Shown piece after piece: positions 19,398-31,072 of a DNA stretch of 64,000 bases. The stretch's first letter is position 1. Each line of letters opens with the position of its first letter. The DNA is taken from NCBI RefSeq assembly GCF_029227915.1, contig NC_079882.1:16196501-16260500 (forward strand), in the 5' to 3' direction. Under the pieces are notes generated by a model. The model worked only from the letters and a program-made list of their open reading frames with translations, searched no databases and was not told the DNA's origin. A program made the position numbers and the translations under genes. This stretch comes from Hydractinia symbiolongicarpus. Taxonomy: Eukaryota; Cnidaria; Hydrozoa; Anthoathecata; Hydractiniidae.

Positions 19398-21104
19398 GAT
19401 TTAATTTAACGTTTTAATTTTTGTTTTTAATTCTTTTTTTTTTTTCAATTTTATGGAGCTAAACTACGAGTTTTGCTCGTGTTAATTGTGGTGACAGAAG
19501 TACAGATCTTTAGCAGTTGTGTTTATTATACATTGGGTTTATCTTAGTCATTGAGGATTTCTGGTGGAGCCTTGCACTATGGGAGTTGGTTTTTACCTAT
19601 AGACCCAATCGTGAAGGGTGCCAGGAATATTAGTCTCACTTGCCTGCAAAGGAACTGGACCGTTTTCAGGGCCTGATTATTAATGACTGCATATAAAACT
19701 CACACCTCACACTGCACAAGTTCTTCAGATGTACCTTAAGCTTACAGTTAGGTTTGAAAGACAAGGACTTTTAAGATTTAAGACATTCTTAGATACCTAG
19801 CTACAAGTTTCTACTACTTAAGGCAATAATCTCAAGCAGCAGTTGCAAAGCCAAATCTATCTATCTAGTCATCATCCTTCTATCTATAATGGAGCTAAAC
19901 ACAGTTTAGCTCACGTTAATTGCAGTTCCCAATACTTGATAGTTGCTATGCAAATGAATCATTAAGGGTACACAAGGTTGTCTTGCTCACCCAAGGCATC
20001 TTTGTCTCAATTAACCAAATCAAAGCTATGTGTCATAACTTGAAGCAACTTTCTTGTTGTTAATACTTTTGAGTAGGGGACTAAAGGTTTGGGTATAGTC
20101 AGTCCATATTAGGAGGTTCTAAGTTAGCCAATCAACCATCCAGGGGCCCTATAAATAGGAGAGAGTTACTCTGATTTAGCTTCTCACCAGTATTAGCAAT
20201 AACTATGTAGTTTTCTTTTTCATGTCTATTTGTTAAGCCTGTTATGGCATGTTGAATTATCTCGTCGTAGTTCTTGTCAAAAATATTGCCTCATAGATAA
20301 TGAATTTTCATTTGGGGAATTTGGAGGTGCTGGGGTGCCCTGGGCAGCCACAAAGTGTAGAGATGTGCGTGTACCCCTGGAAGAGTATGGTGAATTAAGT
20401 ACAGGTGCGAGGAGATGAACAACGGTGCACCACGCGAACAGGACAGGTGACTGGGGAAATAGCAGCAGGGGGATGCGGCGCTGACAGTCAGAGGTGGGGC
20501 ACCAAGAGGTAATAACAGGTGTGAAATGCAAAAGAAGCTAGAGCTCATAAAGAGTAGGTTCTTGTGAGGTATGATAAAGGAAATGGAATCACAGGAGAGT
20601 AGCTCCGGACGTGATTGAGAGATTAGTTAAGCCAGAAAACACTACTAGGAGAAGAGCTCCGGATGTAGTGGAGAAGAGCGAATTTATTGGGAACACGCAC
20701 GTGAGCTTGAGACAATATCTTCTCTTCAACCTAGCATCCTCACCCGATTCCGCCAAGTTATCCTCAGTTTATTCTTACAAAATTGAAATAAATTTTCTAC
20801 TCCAAGTTTGTGTTTTTATTGGGAACTACAGCAATTAAGGATAAGGAGGATCAGATGAAAAGCTTTGGATATTTCATCAGAAGAAGCATTGCATGTAGCC
20901 AGGTCAGTTTTTTTCATATATACTATTTACTATCTATTTATATTAGAAGAGTTAAGGCAATGCCACTTTTAAACTATACAAGGCAAAGGGCATGTCTTAT
21001 GCAACTGTGGGCCCTAGCATAGCATTAATAGCATACTTTTTTCTGAACAACCTGGTTAGCAGAGTAAGGCATTTTGGAATAGGAGCGGTATTGATGAAAG
21101 GGGG
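19398..21104. other. Non-genic region with possible promoter/LTR-like segment
   Basis: No gene recognised. GGGGCCCTATAAATAGGAGAG (20146-20166) is a good TATA box, ~40 bases before no recognisable ORF. The stretch 19703-19750 (CTGCACAAGTTCTTCAGA and onward) is repeated at 32516-32551. Two similar copies around AGCTCCGGA(C/T)GT lie at 20600-20670. An LTR of a lost retroelement would explain the TATA box but is not proven. Confidence 0.35.
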
Positions 21105-21190
21105 ATTGACTCAGAACCATCCAGAATGACCCAGAACCATCCAGAATGAACCAAAACCACTCAGAATGAACTAGAATCACTCAGTGACCT
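21105..21190. repeat. Minisatellite with CCAGAACCATCCAGAATGA-like units
   Basis: Four or so ~20-base units (AGAACCATCCAGAATGA variants) run in tandem. Related units appear in the opposite orientation at 31625-31690, 10.4 kb away, so the two could be subterminal repeats of one large relic or just dispersed minisatellites. Confidence 0.55.
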
Positions 21191-23243
21191 ACGATTAAAT
21201 TGAACAGGAAGTTTGCCCTGGATGGAACAATGATTTACATCGGCCACTTAACTTTACTGTGTGGCAAGAGGCTACTTTATATATACAGTACTGGAATCAG
21301 GACACCTAACATGCGCGACATCAACGATCCGCGATCCTATCGTGACCATCCCATAAAAAAATAATGATGCTATCGCGATCGTCACTATTAATCGTGATGC
21401 ATGATGGATCTTGAATAACATTAAATATATTAAACAATAGATGTGTATAGCTAATCTTGTGTCTTTGTTTTTTTACATTTAAAAATTCTTTTGCATCTTG
21501 TATTTTTATTAGAAATTGGATTTTAGAAATCAGGTGACTCCAACTTAATTACTTGGTCTACACGCGAAGTAGATTGTAGTTTATGGTCTGTCGGTCAGCG
21601 AAATAAAAATAATTTTATCAAGAATGTATATATAAATGGTCGGAACAACAAAAAAATAAACATCAACAACGGAGGAGGGTGTTATGACAAGAATATTTTT
21701 CTATGTATGTTTTGCTTTTATTAGCGAATGTTCAATTAGCGAATGTCCGATTTAATGAAAGTTCATGGAAAAATAAGAATGTATGGTCGGAACAACAACA
21801 ACAAAAATAATAATAAAAAATAACAATGGAGGAGGGTGTTACAACAACCGCTTTCTATGTATTTTTGCATAACGCACGCAGTTTATATTTTTTAGTTACG
21901 AAGGAAATATAATAATAATTTGTCTCACTAAAAAAATGTAACTATAAGGTGAAAAGATAAAAAACTTGTTTTCAAAAGTTATGCAGCAAGTTTTTTTTGT
22001 GTTGTTTTGAATGCTGTGCAGCAAGAATTATTCTTGTGCTGTTTCGAAAGTTATACAGAATATGCCTGTGTTGTTTTGAAAGATATACAGCAGATTATAC
22101 TTAGGCTTTTTCGAAATTTATACAACAAGTTTTTATATTCCCATTTAAAATAATAAAACACAAAATTTATTTTAATAAAAAAGTTAAGTGTTCTTTTAAT
22201 GTTTTTTGCACAGTCTTATAAGAAAATGAATATTTAAGTGCAAAAAAGTTTCACTGACTATAGTTTAGTTGACAATATTTAAAGTCTTTCACAACATTAA
22301 AATTATTTATTTTTTTCATAACGGAGGAGGGTGTTACGACATTCGTATTTTATGTTGTTTTAATTATTTTTCTAATATCATTGAAAAAGATTTAATGATA
22401 TTAATTATTTTTCCTAAATGATATCGACTATGAAATTTAAGATTTTAGCAAGCAGCTTAATTTTAAACATATATTAATCATAACGAAGGAGGGTGTTACG
22501 ACATTCATAATCTTTTTTTTTTACTAGATGGGATAAGAAAATGTTTGTTTATTGATATTTTTATTATTTTTTTTTTATCGTGAAAGTTAGGGTCGGTACA
22601 GTACTGCACACCAGTGCTGTATATGTGAACACAAAAAAAACGATTCATGACTATGACTTTGGATGTATCACAACCTCCTTCCTAGCACCTTTTCCAGTTG
22701 GGTGTATCACACAAACATTGAAAGCCTGAAGATATCAGACCAGATCACCGAGGTCCAGTATAGGAGCGGGACGTCAAACATGTTTTTGGCAGTTTGAAAT
22801 TTGATATCCCAAAGTGCTCTCGGGAGGAGAATGTTACACAAAATTTGACTTCTGTTCATATATCTACACAAATTGCAATAATCAAATGAGACATTCACCC
22901 AAAAGGCTAGGCTTACGTTACAAAACAAAACAGGGATTACGACTACAATAATATTTTTGCCAGAACAGTATATACAAAAGGATAACTTTGAAAAGAAAAC
23001 TATATACTATAGCTATAGTAAAACTTGATACCAATGGATTAATCCTTTTTCTTCCTCATCTAAAAGCGCTTTGCATAGGAGAAACCATCTATATATGTTG
23101 CTGCTGCAGAGGCACAGCAATGCCAGCCTCCAGGCATCACTGAAAATTATGTTTATTTTGTAGTCTGTGTGTAGTTTTATTTCCATTGTATGTTCCTAGC
23201 TTTAAGTTTTATGTTAAATGTTACCCATCACTAACTTTATGTT
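21191..23243. other. Non-genic region with a recurring GGAGGAGGGTGTTACGACA motif
   Basis: The motif (A)ACGGAGGAGGGTGTTA(C/T) occurs at about 21669, 21827, 22321 and 22483, spaced ~158 and ~162 bases within pairs. Between them (21980-22140) is a ~45-50 base imperfect tandem repeat built on TTATACAGCAAG and TGTTGTTTTGAAAG. No coding region was found. Confidence 0.5.
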
Positions 23244-23876
23244 ACTCAGGCTACTTAAGGCCAGTCCTTTTTTATTTCAGGGCCTTTTTCAATAATTTAA
23301 GTTATAAAGATTGTGGCATAATTTATTGGCCACCATATCATTATATGAATAGTAAAACGCAGAATTCAACTTTTGTGAAAAATTTTGATGTCATAAACCT
23401 GTTTTACCCGCAGTTTTTTTAAGGGGTTTTCTGCACCATTAAAGGGTCTTTAATTTCGCCGGAAGTAGCATAAACACAAGTCTTGGCATGAAGTGTCTTT
23501 CGAATACTCTGTATCAAATTGAACTATTTACCTCTCGCGAAGATATGACGTAGTCAATTTCAAAAAATAGCTTTAGATTTACTAGAATGCGCGCTTTTGA
23601 CATTTTGGCGATTTATATAAACTTACAGCAGGGTTATCCTGTAAATAGACCAAAAATTATAGTTGTTCAAGGACGCGGAAAATCGCTTGAAGAAAAGCGC
23701 AGCAAAAGTGCGTTTTTGGCATATGACATCATCAAAATGTCTCGGAAAAATTGAATTTTGCGTTTTACTATTCATATAATGATATGGTGGCCAATAAATT
23801 ATGCCAGATTCTTTATAACTTGAGATATTGAAAATGACTCTCGAATTAAAAAGGACTGGCCTTAAGTAGCCTGAGT
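23244..23876. mobile_element. MITE with ~150-base terminal inverted repeats
   Basis: The left arm starts ACTCAGGCTACTTAAGGCCA (23244) and the right arm is its inverse, ending at 23876. Both arms share the stretch translating as G-I-I-Y-W-P-P-Y-H-Y-M-N-S-K-T-Q-N-S (an accident of the repeat, not a gene). The total is 633 bases with no transposase. Arm divergence is moderate, so the copy is old. Confidence 0.8.
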
Positions 23877-24409
23877 ACATGTTGGCATTTTAATGTAATG
23901 TTATTGCTGACTTGTTCCTCTGTTCCTTTGCTGGTAAAGGCCCATTGTGTTACTTGTAAAGTTCTTTTGTTTTTTATATGATTAGTTTGTTGCGCTTTAC
24001 ATTTTTAGCAAATAGTGCATTCATGTGTGTATTGTTACTTAGTACTTGTGTATAGCTGCTTGTGTAAAATGTTGTTTGGTGGTGGTTTAGTCAAAGTGGT
24101 TTAGTAAGATGTTTTGTTTCTATATGTTTCTATTAATATATGTTTATTTTTAGTCTCACAATGTCCCACTTGATTCCCATCTTGTTTGTTGTGCTGGGTA
24201 TATGGGCTCTTTGTTTAGTCTTGTTTCTGGAAGATGGAGGTTTTTGTGCATACGTGCTTGTTTGCTTTCTTTTTATTATTTGCTCTTTTTATATTTTTAT
24301 CTATCGCATGTTGAATTAGTTCATTTCCGTTTGAACCAAGCAAATAGTGTCCACTTGTTTGTGCCTGCGACACTAATAGTAAACCACTATTTAGCCAGAC
24401 AACAGAGAC
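23877..24409. other. Non-genic spacer upstream of gag relic
   Basis: T-rich sequence without recognised genes. It could contain the 5' LTR and leader of the BEL/Pao relic, but no paired LTR is visible in the window. Confidence 0.3.
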
Positions 24410-26040
24410 ATGTGCAAGCATGTCTATGAAGTCCTCACTCCGAAAAGATCTCAAAAGTTAACCGAAAAGGGTAGACAGTATGAGATTGGCCTACTCCGGG
24501 AAAAGAGAAAAAGCCAGAAAAAGTCTATTAGACTCTAGATAAGTGAGTTAGAAGCACTTGTGAGGTCAAATGGAGATAACGAATTTTTTTATGGATAAGT
24601 TTAATTTTCTAAATAAGCTCTTTAAGAATTTTATGAGTACCCATGCAAAATGTTTGATACTGATGAACCAGGAAGGTAGAGTTTCTGATGGTAGGTCTGT
24701 TGATGAGGTTGACAGAAAAATAAATGCCCTTCGAGGAGAGTGTATAGTTATATGGAAGAAGAACATCTTGTGGGCGCTCCCAAGTTCTCGCGCCAGTATG
24801 AGATCATCATCAACTAAAAGATCCATTGAGCTTAAAGTGAAAGAAGAAAAGGCTAGGATTGCTGAGATACAAATTGAAGCTGGCTTTTTACAGAAACAGC
24901 AAGAGGCAGAACTAACAAAGAAGCAAGTACAAGTTCAGCTTGACATGGCAAAAGCATCTGCTAAGTTGAAGATATACTCAGAAGAAACGAAATTAGAAGA
25001 AACAGAAGTTGAAAAAATTGGATTACCTGACATTCCAGTAGGTAAGATGAAAACAGTTAGTGATTATGTTCGAAGCATCAACCAACAACAAGATTGTTTA
25101 GAACACTGGGATCAATTTAGCCAGCAAATACCACAAGGCAACAGAAGTGAAAAAGTAGAGTTATTTCAAGAAGGGAAATAAAACAATATGTGTGGGCAAG
25201 TTGATCAGCTGACGGATTTAGTAAGTCGTTTGCAAGCTCCAGATGTAGAGTTGGATATCTTTACTGGTGATTCATTAAAGTATATGTTTTTCATTACAAC
25301 CCTTGTTGAGGCTGTTGAGACTAAAATACAAGATGAAAGAGGCAGACTAAGACTGTTAAAATACTTATCAGATTAACCATAAGACTTGGTCAGTAGTTGT
25401 ATCTACTTGCCTATAAACGTTTGCTATATACAAGCCAAATCACTACTAGCAGAAAGAACAACTCATTAAGTCTTAGCAGATTCTACACCTTCTTGTAAAG
25501 TTTAAGGCTACAATAACTTACAGTGGCAATAATTCGTATGATAGTTCATACTTGATTCAGATCTTGCATTCAAAGTTATACCTATCTACTTGCAAGACAG
25601 ATGGAACAGACAGGCTCTACCAGTGATAAAGGCTACTGGTGCAAAAGCAAAATTAAAAATTTTATGCAGTTGCTACAACAAGAAGTTGATCTCATTTGTG
25701 ACCCAGTCTATTCGAGGGAGGCAAACATAGACACAGACATCAACAGTGAGAACATATGTAAGAAAGAAAATAAGGTATTTCTTTTTTCAACGAATAAAAG
25801 TACTTGTCCATTATGTTTACTGGATCATAACCTTGATGATTGTGTTATATATCTAAGAAAAACAGTAGATGAAAGAAGAAGGTTCCTATTTAAAAGTACA
25901 CTTTGCTTCTCATGTTATTAACCATCAAGCTTAGCGCATTCAGCAAAGAACTGTAGCAAAAGACGAACTTTAGTGTGTGTAAGGGAGATCATCCATCAGG
26001 GTTGCCTGGATATATGGATGACTTCAAACAGCTCTCCAAA
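24410..26040 (+). pseudogene. BEL/Pao LTR-retrotransposon gag relic
   Basis: A gag polyprotein broken into at least five frames. It begins with E-V-L-T-P-K-R-S-Q-K-L-T-E-K-G at 24430 and a long charged coiled coil (24570-25181). Next is the capsid-like part V-E-L-D-I-F-T-G-D-S-L (25240) with L-L-K-Y-L-S-D, then a K-G-Y-W segment with V-Y-S-R-E-A (25630-25740). Cys-rich knuckles follow (C-P-L-C-L-L-D-H, 25806; C-F-S-C-Y; A-K-N-C; then G-D-H-P-S-G-L-P at ~25990). This order is typical of BEL/Pao gag. Homology ends ~26040; protease, RT and integrase are absent, so it is a truncated fossil. Confidence 0.75.
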
Positions 26041-26818
26041 AATGCAAATAAAGCAATCCCTCCTTCTTGTGGCGTGTACCGTTTTTATCTGTGAATTTGT
26101 GCACTCCAGTGGTTTGTAGTCATCTTTTTTATTTTGACAAAACAATCACGCGATGCACATCTGAATATAAAAAAGATTACCATTTTTCCGTTGGTACAAA
26201 TAAGAAAACGGCACATAGAAGGATTCTATGAAGTTTGTTTCACAACCCAGTGATTCCTTGAAGAAGAAGAAACCAGCAAGTGTGGGAAAAAAAAAGCCAA
26301 TCAGGCTGTATAGACAAGATCCACATCTCAGGAATTTTTTATTAAGGATTCTATGTGCCGTTTACGAGTACTTTAGCTCCATTTGTGCCAAGTGACTGGA
26401 TCAACCTATGAATGGAAATTTGTACATTGAGTGAGATGCCCTGAGTATATATCACATAACATACACATATTTTCATTCTATTCCTAAAAATGTAAAACAA
26501 AAAAAACATCCATCATTTTTTACGTTCGAAACTTATTCTCTAATAGCAATGTGAACAGAACATGCTAAAGTCAGTTACTAATCATTTAATATTCATGCAT
26601 TTAATTATATAATGAGTATTATACCTTGAAATGCCTGTACTTTTCGCTGAGTCTGTAATTCCCTGCTTTGTATACTGCTCTTATTTCTTCAGTTTCTTGG
26701 CAACAAATCAATTTCTTAATGATCTCCACAAGATTTTTCAAAGACGTTTTCTTATTTTCTGTTCTCTTTTAATATACTGTGCAAGGATTAGAAAGGGTTG
26801 TTGGTATAGAATAGTCCC
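26041..26818. other. Non-genic spacer
   Basis: AT-rich. GGCACATAGAAGGATTCTATG (26212-26231) and AGGATTCTATGTGCC (26344-26358) form an inverted pair ~150 bases apart. No gene seen. Confidence 0.35.
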
Positions 26819-28890
26819 TCAACACCTGAACCTTGCACTCTCTATCACACTTTTTAAAAATTGTGACTTTCTTTTGCAGTTAAACCAGGCATGAAACCCA
26901 GGAGCAAGATCATGACACTTATCTTTCAGAAATTTCAGCAAACTTTCAAACATAACTCCCCCTGAGGCTGAAGCAAGACCCAGTTGTCTTGTGAACCACT
27001 CTGTTGTTCCATAGATCAGCAAGTGTTACCTTAGGTCTTTTTGTGTTTAGTTTAGACAGCTTTTTCTTGTCTCTGTCTGCCATATGCTTAACACAGAGAA
27101 GATTGCGTAAATTTGGCATAACTGATTTGAATCCGAGATATAGATAGCCCTTTCCATATCAGTTCCTAAGAAATTCAATTGTTGTAACTTGGGTTTCACA
27201 GCAATCATCTCTAATGATAAACGTCTGAACACATCTTCTTTTTTTGACATGTGCAGAATTATTGGACCAAATATCCATGGATGAGCAAGATCATTATTTA
27301 ACAATGTTGTATCTATTAACTAAATACTATCATCAGCCATACAAAACTTTGAAATGTTTGTCAGTTGTCACTCTGTAAAACATGGTATGGTATAATGTTG
27401 TGAAGTGATGAATCGAACAAATACATTTTCATTTTGCTCATCTTGCATGACGGATATGATACTGTTTATATCATCTACATTCTTCGGCTGTTCATCATTT
27501 ATTTTTGTTGTTTTTTGGATGTAAAATTGAAAGACATTTATTACAGATCCAAGCACAAAATAACAACAATTCTCAGAATATATTCTGTAACACACTTGTT
27601 TTATTTAATTTAAAAAAAAAATTTTTTGCGAAGCAATTGAGCTTCGCGAGCGAAGCGAAATTGTGGAGCACGTTTGCTACGCGAAGTATACCAAGAGAAT
27701 TATTGAGATTCTCAAAATTTCGATAGAAAAAAAATCATATAAAATCAGCGTAAGGAAATATGACTGATACTTTTTCACGAAAGGTAGGTTATTTTTTTGT
27801 CTAATAGAACAAATAAGTTTAGACCGAGTAGCTGCAATAAAAGTTATCTAAAAATGCCAATAAATAGGCTTTGTACCCCCCTACCCCCTGTCTTCTGTAC
27901 CCCCCCCCCCACTAGAAACCCACTAGAAAATATTCTCATCTCCGAAGTCGTTAACGCGAAAGTCTATTATTATGTGCACTCCGAGTGTTATTTTCCGGTT
28001 GAAAGAGTGTACCTTACGACGCGCATCCCCTTAATTTGTGACATTTTCAACCACTACGGATTGTACAACTCGATGTATTGCATTTCTTTCAGAATGAATT
28101 TACGTCGGCCAACAGTGACAATATTGTGATTATTATTAATATTTAATTTTATAATTCTGTGGAAATTCTGTTTAGTTTCGCGCGATCTAAATTTCTCCTC
28201 GCCGCATTATATCAAAGAGAAAGAAAGACACTAGGGACAACTATTGGCTAGTTTCAATTTTGCTTGCAACTTTGCGTAATGCTTCGCAACCTTTTTTTTA
28301 ATTTCTAGTTTTGGTTCTTCACTTTGTGATGAACATTGAAATGGTCCACCACGTTCTTGAATAGCAGCTTTGTATATTGTAGCTGGTCGTTTCCTAATTT
28401 GTATTAGTTTTTTCAGTGTTTCTAACTTAAAAGGAGCAGTATGTATGTATGGTTGAGTTAATGAATTGGCAGATTTTAAATTCCCATGGCAAGGCCTAGA
28501 AAAATCTTTAGATTCTTGTCCATCCCATTGACTTGAAACAATTGAATACTGTAGGAAATTGTTGTTTAGTTCATGCTCAACAAGACACATGATGTTTGTG
28601 AAACTGTTTTATGTCGTCTATAAATTCGATTAATAGTAAATACATCTTTTGGGTGGACCTCAAAATCAAAAAATCTTTCCTTTCTTTTTTTTCACCAACC
28701 ATTTTCCTTCATTAGAACATCTTGCCTTGAATGTATTATCTCCGTCAAAATAAACATGATTCGTTGGTGACCCTTCGTGAATATATGCACCATTGTCGTC
28801 AGCTGTATTGTCTTCAAAACTGTATCGCAGAAGATCTACCATGAATAAGCCATTTTTTTGTGACACCTTTCGGTGGCGATGGTTATCCAT
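26819..28890 (-). pseudogene. MULE-like DDE transposase relic
   Basis: Minus-strand pieces in order: 28890-28666 (D-N-T-F-K-A-R-C-S-N-E-G-K-W, a FLYWCH/WRKY-like position), 28590-28231 (R-P-A-T-I-Y-K-A-A-I), 27595-27368 (S-Q-H-Y-T-I-P-C-F), 27304-27047 (H-P-W-I-F-G-P-I-I-L-H, then L-G-T-D-M-E-R-A-I) and 27022-26819 (C-H-D-L-A-P-G-F-H-A-W-F). The H-P-W and T-D-x-E pattern is like the transposase core of Mutator-like elements seen in cnidarian genomes. Multiple stops and frameshifts, plus a non-coding interruption at 27600-28230, show it is dead. The family call is from memory of motifs and is moderate. Confidence 0.45.
27620..27690. repeat. Nested GCTTCGC / GCGAAGC hairpins
   Basis: GCGAAGC, GCTTCGC, GCGAAGC and GCGAAG alternate within 60 bases (GCGAAGCAATTGAGCTTCGC and GCTTCGCGAGCGAAGC), so two overlapping perfect hairpins can form. 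The patch lies in the interruption of the MULE-like relic. Confidence 0.6.
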
Positions 28891-29935
28891 TATAACATCT
28901 TAGGCTGAGGTGTTTGAAGAATGATTTTCACATAGTTGTGCTACTTAAAACTGCCTTGGTAGAACTCTATAAAAAATACATGAGAAATATTAGAACAGTG
29001 TGTATGCTTGAATGATGCAAATGGAACCAGGAAAAAATAATAAAAACTGAATTGGAAAATTGAATTAATACAGTTAAAAACAGATTGTACACAACTTCCA
29101 ACAAATATCTAATAAGTCATAGTTAAAAAAAAAAATAATATTAAAAAAAATGAAACTAGCCTTATTTTCAAAACCATCACTATCATTAATATTCACAGTG
29201 TCTGATTCGGCATCACAAAACAATAAAAAATACAGTAAAATATTGAAAAGAAAATTCCCTTGAAAAAAAAGTAATATTTTGAGATAAAAATCTTTTGAGA
29301 TTCAAATTCATGTATCCATTCAAATCACTATTTTCAGATGGTGATAGCAGAATCTAAAACCATAAAAAATTATACAAAATTGAAAAGCATACTGAAAAAA
29401 CCTAATGCACTTAGGTTTTTTGTTTTGGTACATGTACGAAAATATATAAAACCTACACTATTATTGTGAGCATTTTCATTGTTGATGTTTCCATCCAAGT
29501 CACTCACAGATGTAGGTGGTGATTACAACTCTAAAAAATAAAGAAATATAAATTTTGGAATAAATTATTTGAAAAGGTTAAAAAAGGCTAGGTAAGTAGG
29601 TAAAGTATAAATATTTTTGTTTAGAGTGAAAAACATAAATTTCATATATTTATATAAACTTACATCAGTTTGAAAATCAGTGATATCAATGTTTACACCA
29701 ATGTTTACACCAATGGCAGTGTCAAAATCACTATTATCAGCTTCACTATGTTCATTATTTCTGTACTTTGATTTACGATTTGGGGACACGGAAACATTTT
29801 TCTTGCAATTGCAACAAAAAAATTTTTGCTTCAAGCACATGATTTTTTTACTCGTGTTGCAAGGGTGCTAGTTTATGAAACAATTTTGCATGAAGGCGCT
29901 CTATTTGGACAAGATGTTTGCTTCGCTGACAAATT
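28891..29935. other. AT-rich non-genic spacer
   Basis: Very A/T-rich, without recognised genes. A short tandem duplication CCAATGTTTACA (29697-29713) lies in it. A minus-strand frame at 29840-29565 begins with a Cys cluster (C-L-K-Q-K-F-F-C-C-N-C) but has no other support. Confidence 0.35.
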
Positions 29936-30372
29936 GATGGAAATTGTCATAATTTGTTTAAAGAGCTAAAAGAAGAAGATTCACAAGGTTTTAAAGGTTA
30001 TTTTAGAATGGACGTTAAACATTTTTAATGAGTTCATTCACCTTCTGGCCGCAATCTTGCAAAAGTAAGATACCAACATGAGAGAATGTAAAAAACCTGA
30101 GGAGATGTGTTGCATCACCTTAAGACACCTTGCAAGCTGAGAATCATTCAGATCCTTGGAATACCAATTCCGGGTTAGTAAGAAAGCAGTATCTTATATA
30201 ATTCAAGAAGTGTGTGTTGCTCTTATCCATGTTTTCAGAAAACATTACTTTAAAACGCCAAAAACAACAAAAGAGTGGATGAAGATATGGCATTTTCCAA
30301 ATGGATTGGGTGGAGAGGAGAGAAAGCATATTGTTTTACAACAACCAGCTCTGTCTCACATAGAAACATATA
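29936..30372 (+). pseudogene. PIF/Harbinger (HARBI1-like) transposase relic
   Basis: Pieces read H-N-L-F-K-E-L, F-R-M-D-V-K-H-F (29957-30027), then D-T-N-M-R-E (30070), then I-T-L-R-H-L-A-S (30115), F-R-V-S-K-K-A-V-S-Y-I-I-Q-E-V-C (30160-30210), T-P-K-T-T-K-E-W and W-x-F-P-N-G-L-G, then K-H-I-V-L-Q-Q-P. This is the N-terminal half of a Harbinger DDE transposase, ending around the first catalytic region, where G-A-I-D-G is replaced by G-G-E-E-R. Two frameshifts and an in-frame TGA are present; the rest is deleted. Confidence 0.7.
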
Positions 30373-30379
30373 CTTAACA

Positions 30380-31001
30380 GGAACCCGAACCTGAAACCTT
30401 TTAACCATCTTATCTTGCCTTTTTCCTTTTATAGGCTGTTTACAAATTATGACATTCACGTTTGATATCTCCTTTTGAAAACTTTCCATCGAACTGATCA
30501 ACCAATTTTCTTGAAGCAATGAATCTTGCAAATTACGATCTCTATATTCAGTGAGGTGGTAGTTCCAAAGGAGTGGATTTAAATTGAAAGAGTTAATCAA
30601 CATTTCCTTCTCTGCTGAATCAAATATAACTTTTTTCTCTACTTTTCAATTTCTTCCATTAAAAAGGAGAGTTGCTCAAAAAGCTTCCATTTCCTCTTTG
30701 GTTCTTTCTCTTTATATATTTTTGACTCTCGATTAAAAGCGGTATGAAGAGCATGGAAGTTTTTGTCAAGGAAAGTTTCTGTATGTTTTTCATCAAAAAG
30801 TTGGATCAAATCTTCTTTAACTACATATTTCTCTTCTTTATTCCGAAAGTGGACGTATAAAAATTGATAAGGTTTGATTTTTTTCATCAGAAAGCTTTTG
30901 CTTTGGTTGCACGTTTTGACTTTTCGCCATCTTGCTTGTATGTTATAAAATATTTTGGTTTGTTTTGATTTGTATAAACAAAATTGATTGGTTAAAAACA
31001 A
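30380..31001 (-). pseudogene. Possible Harbinger-associated DNA-binding protein relic (MADF-like)
   Basis: Two minus-strand frames (30603-30250 and 31001-30639) have N-P-L-L-W-N-Y-H-L-T-E-Y-R-D-R, resembling the start of a MADF/SANT-like domain, and a Lys-rich helical protein (E-D-L-I-Q-L-F-D-E-K). Harbinger elements usually carry a second Myb/MADF-like gene opposite the transposase, which fits the position. The assignment is tentative. Confidence 0.3.
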
Positions 31002-31072
31002 AAATGGGGTGTATGTTATAAAATATTTTGTTTTGTTTTGATTTGTATAAACAAAATTGATTGGTTAAAAAC
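30947..31072. repeat. 63-base tandem duplication
   Basis: TGTATGTTATAAAATATTTTG and the following ~45 bases occur twice head to tail, at 30947 and 31010, nearly identical. This is a recent local duplication. Confidence 0.85.

Noticed and set aside
20146-20166. TATA box as promoter of a host gene
   Set aside because: No ORF or exon pattern follows within several kilobases; an LTR remnant is as likely.
23186-23880. Two similar ORFs on opposite strands as a duplicated gene
   Set aside because: The similarity is the terminal inverted repeat of a MITE; the reading frames are incidental.
27797-28129. 110-codon plus-strand ORF as a gene
   Set aside because: It begins in low-complexity, C-rich sequence, has no family likeness or start context, and lies within an interrupted transposase relic.
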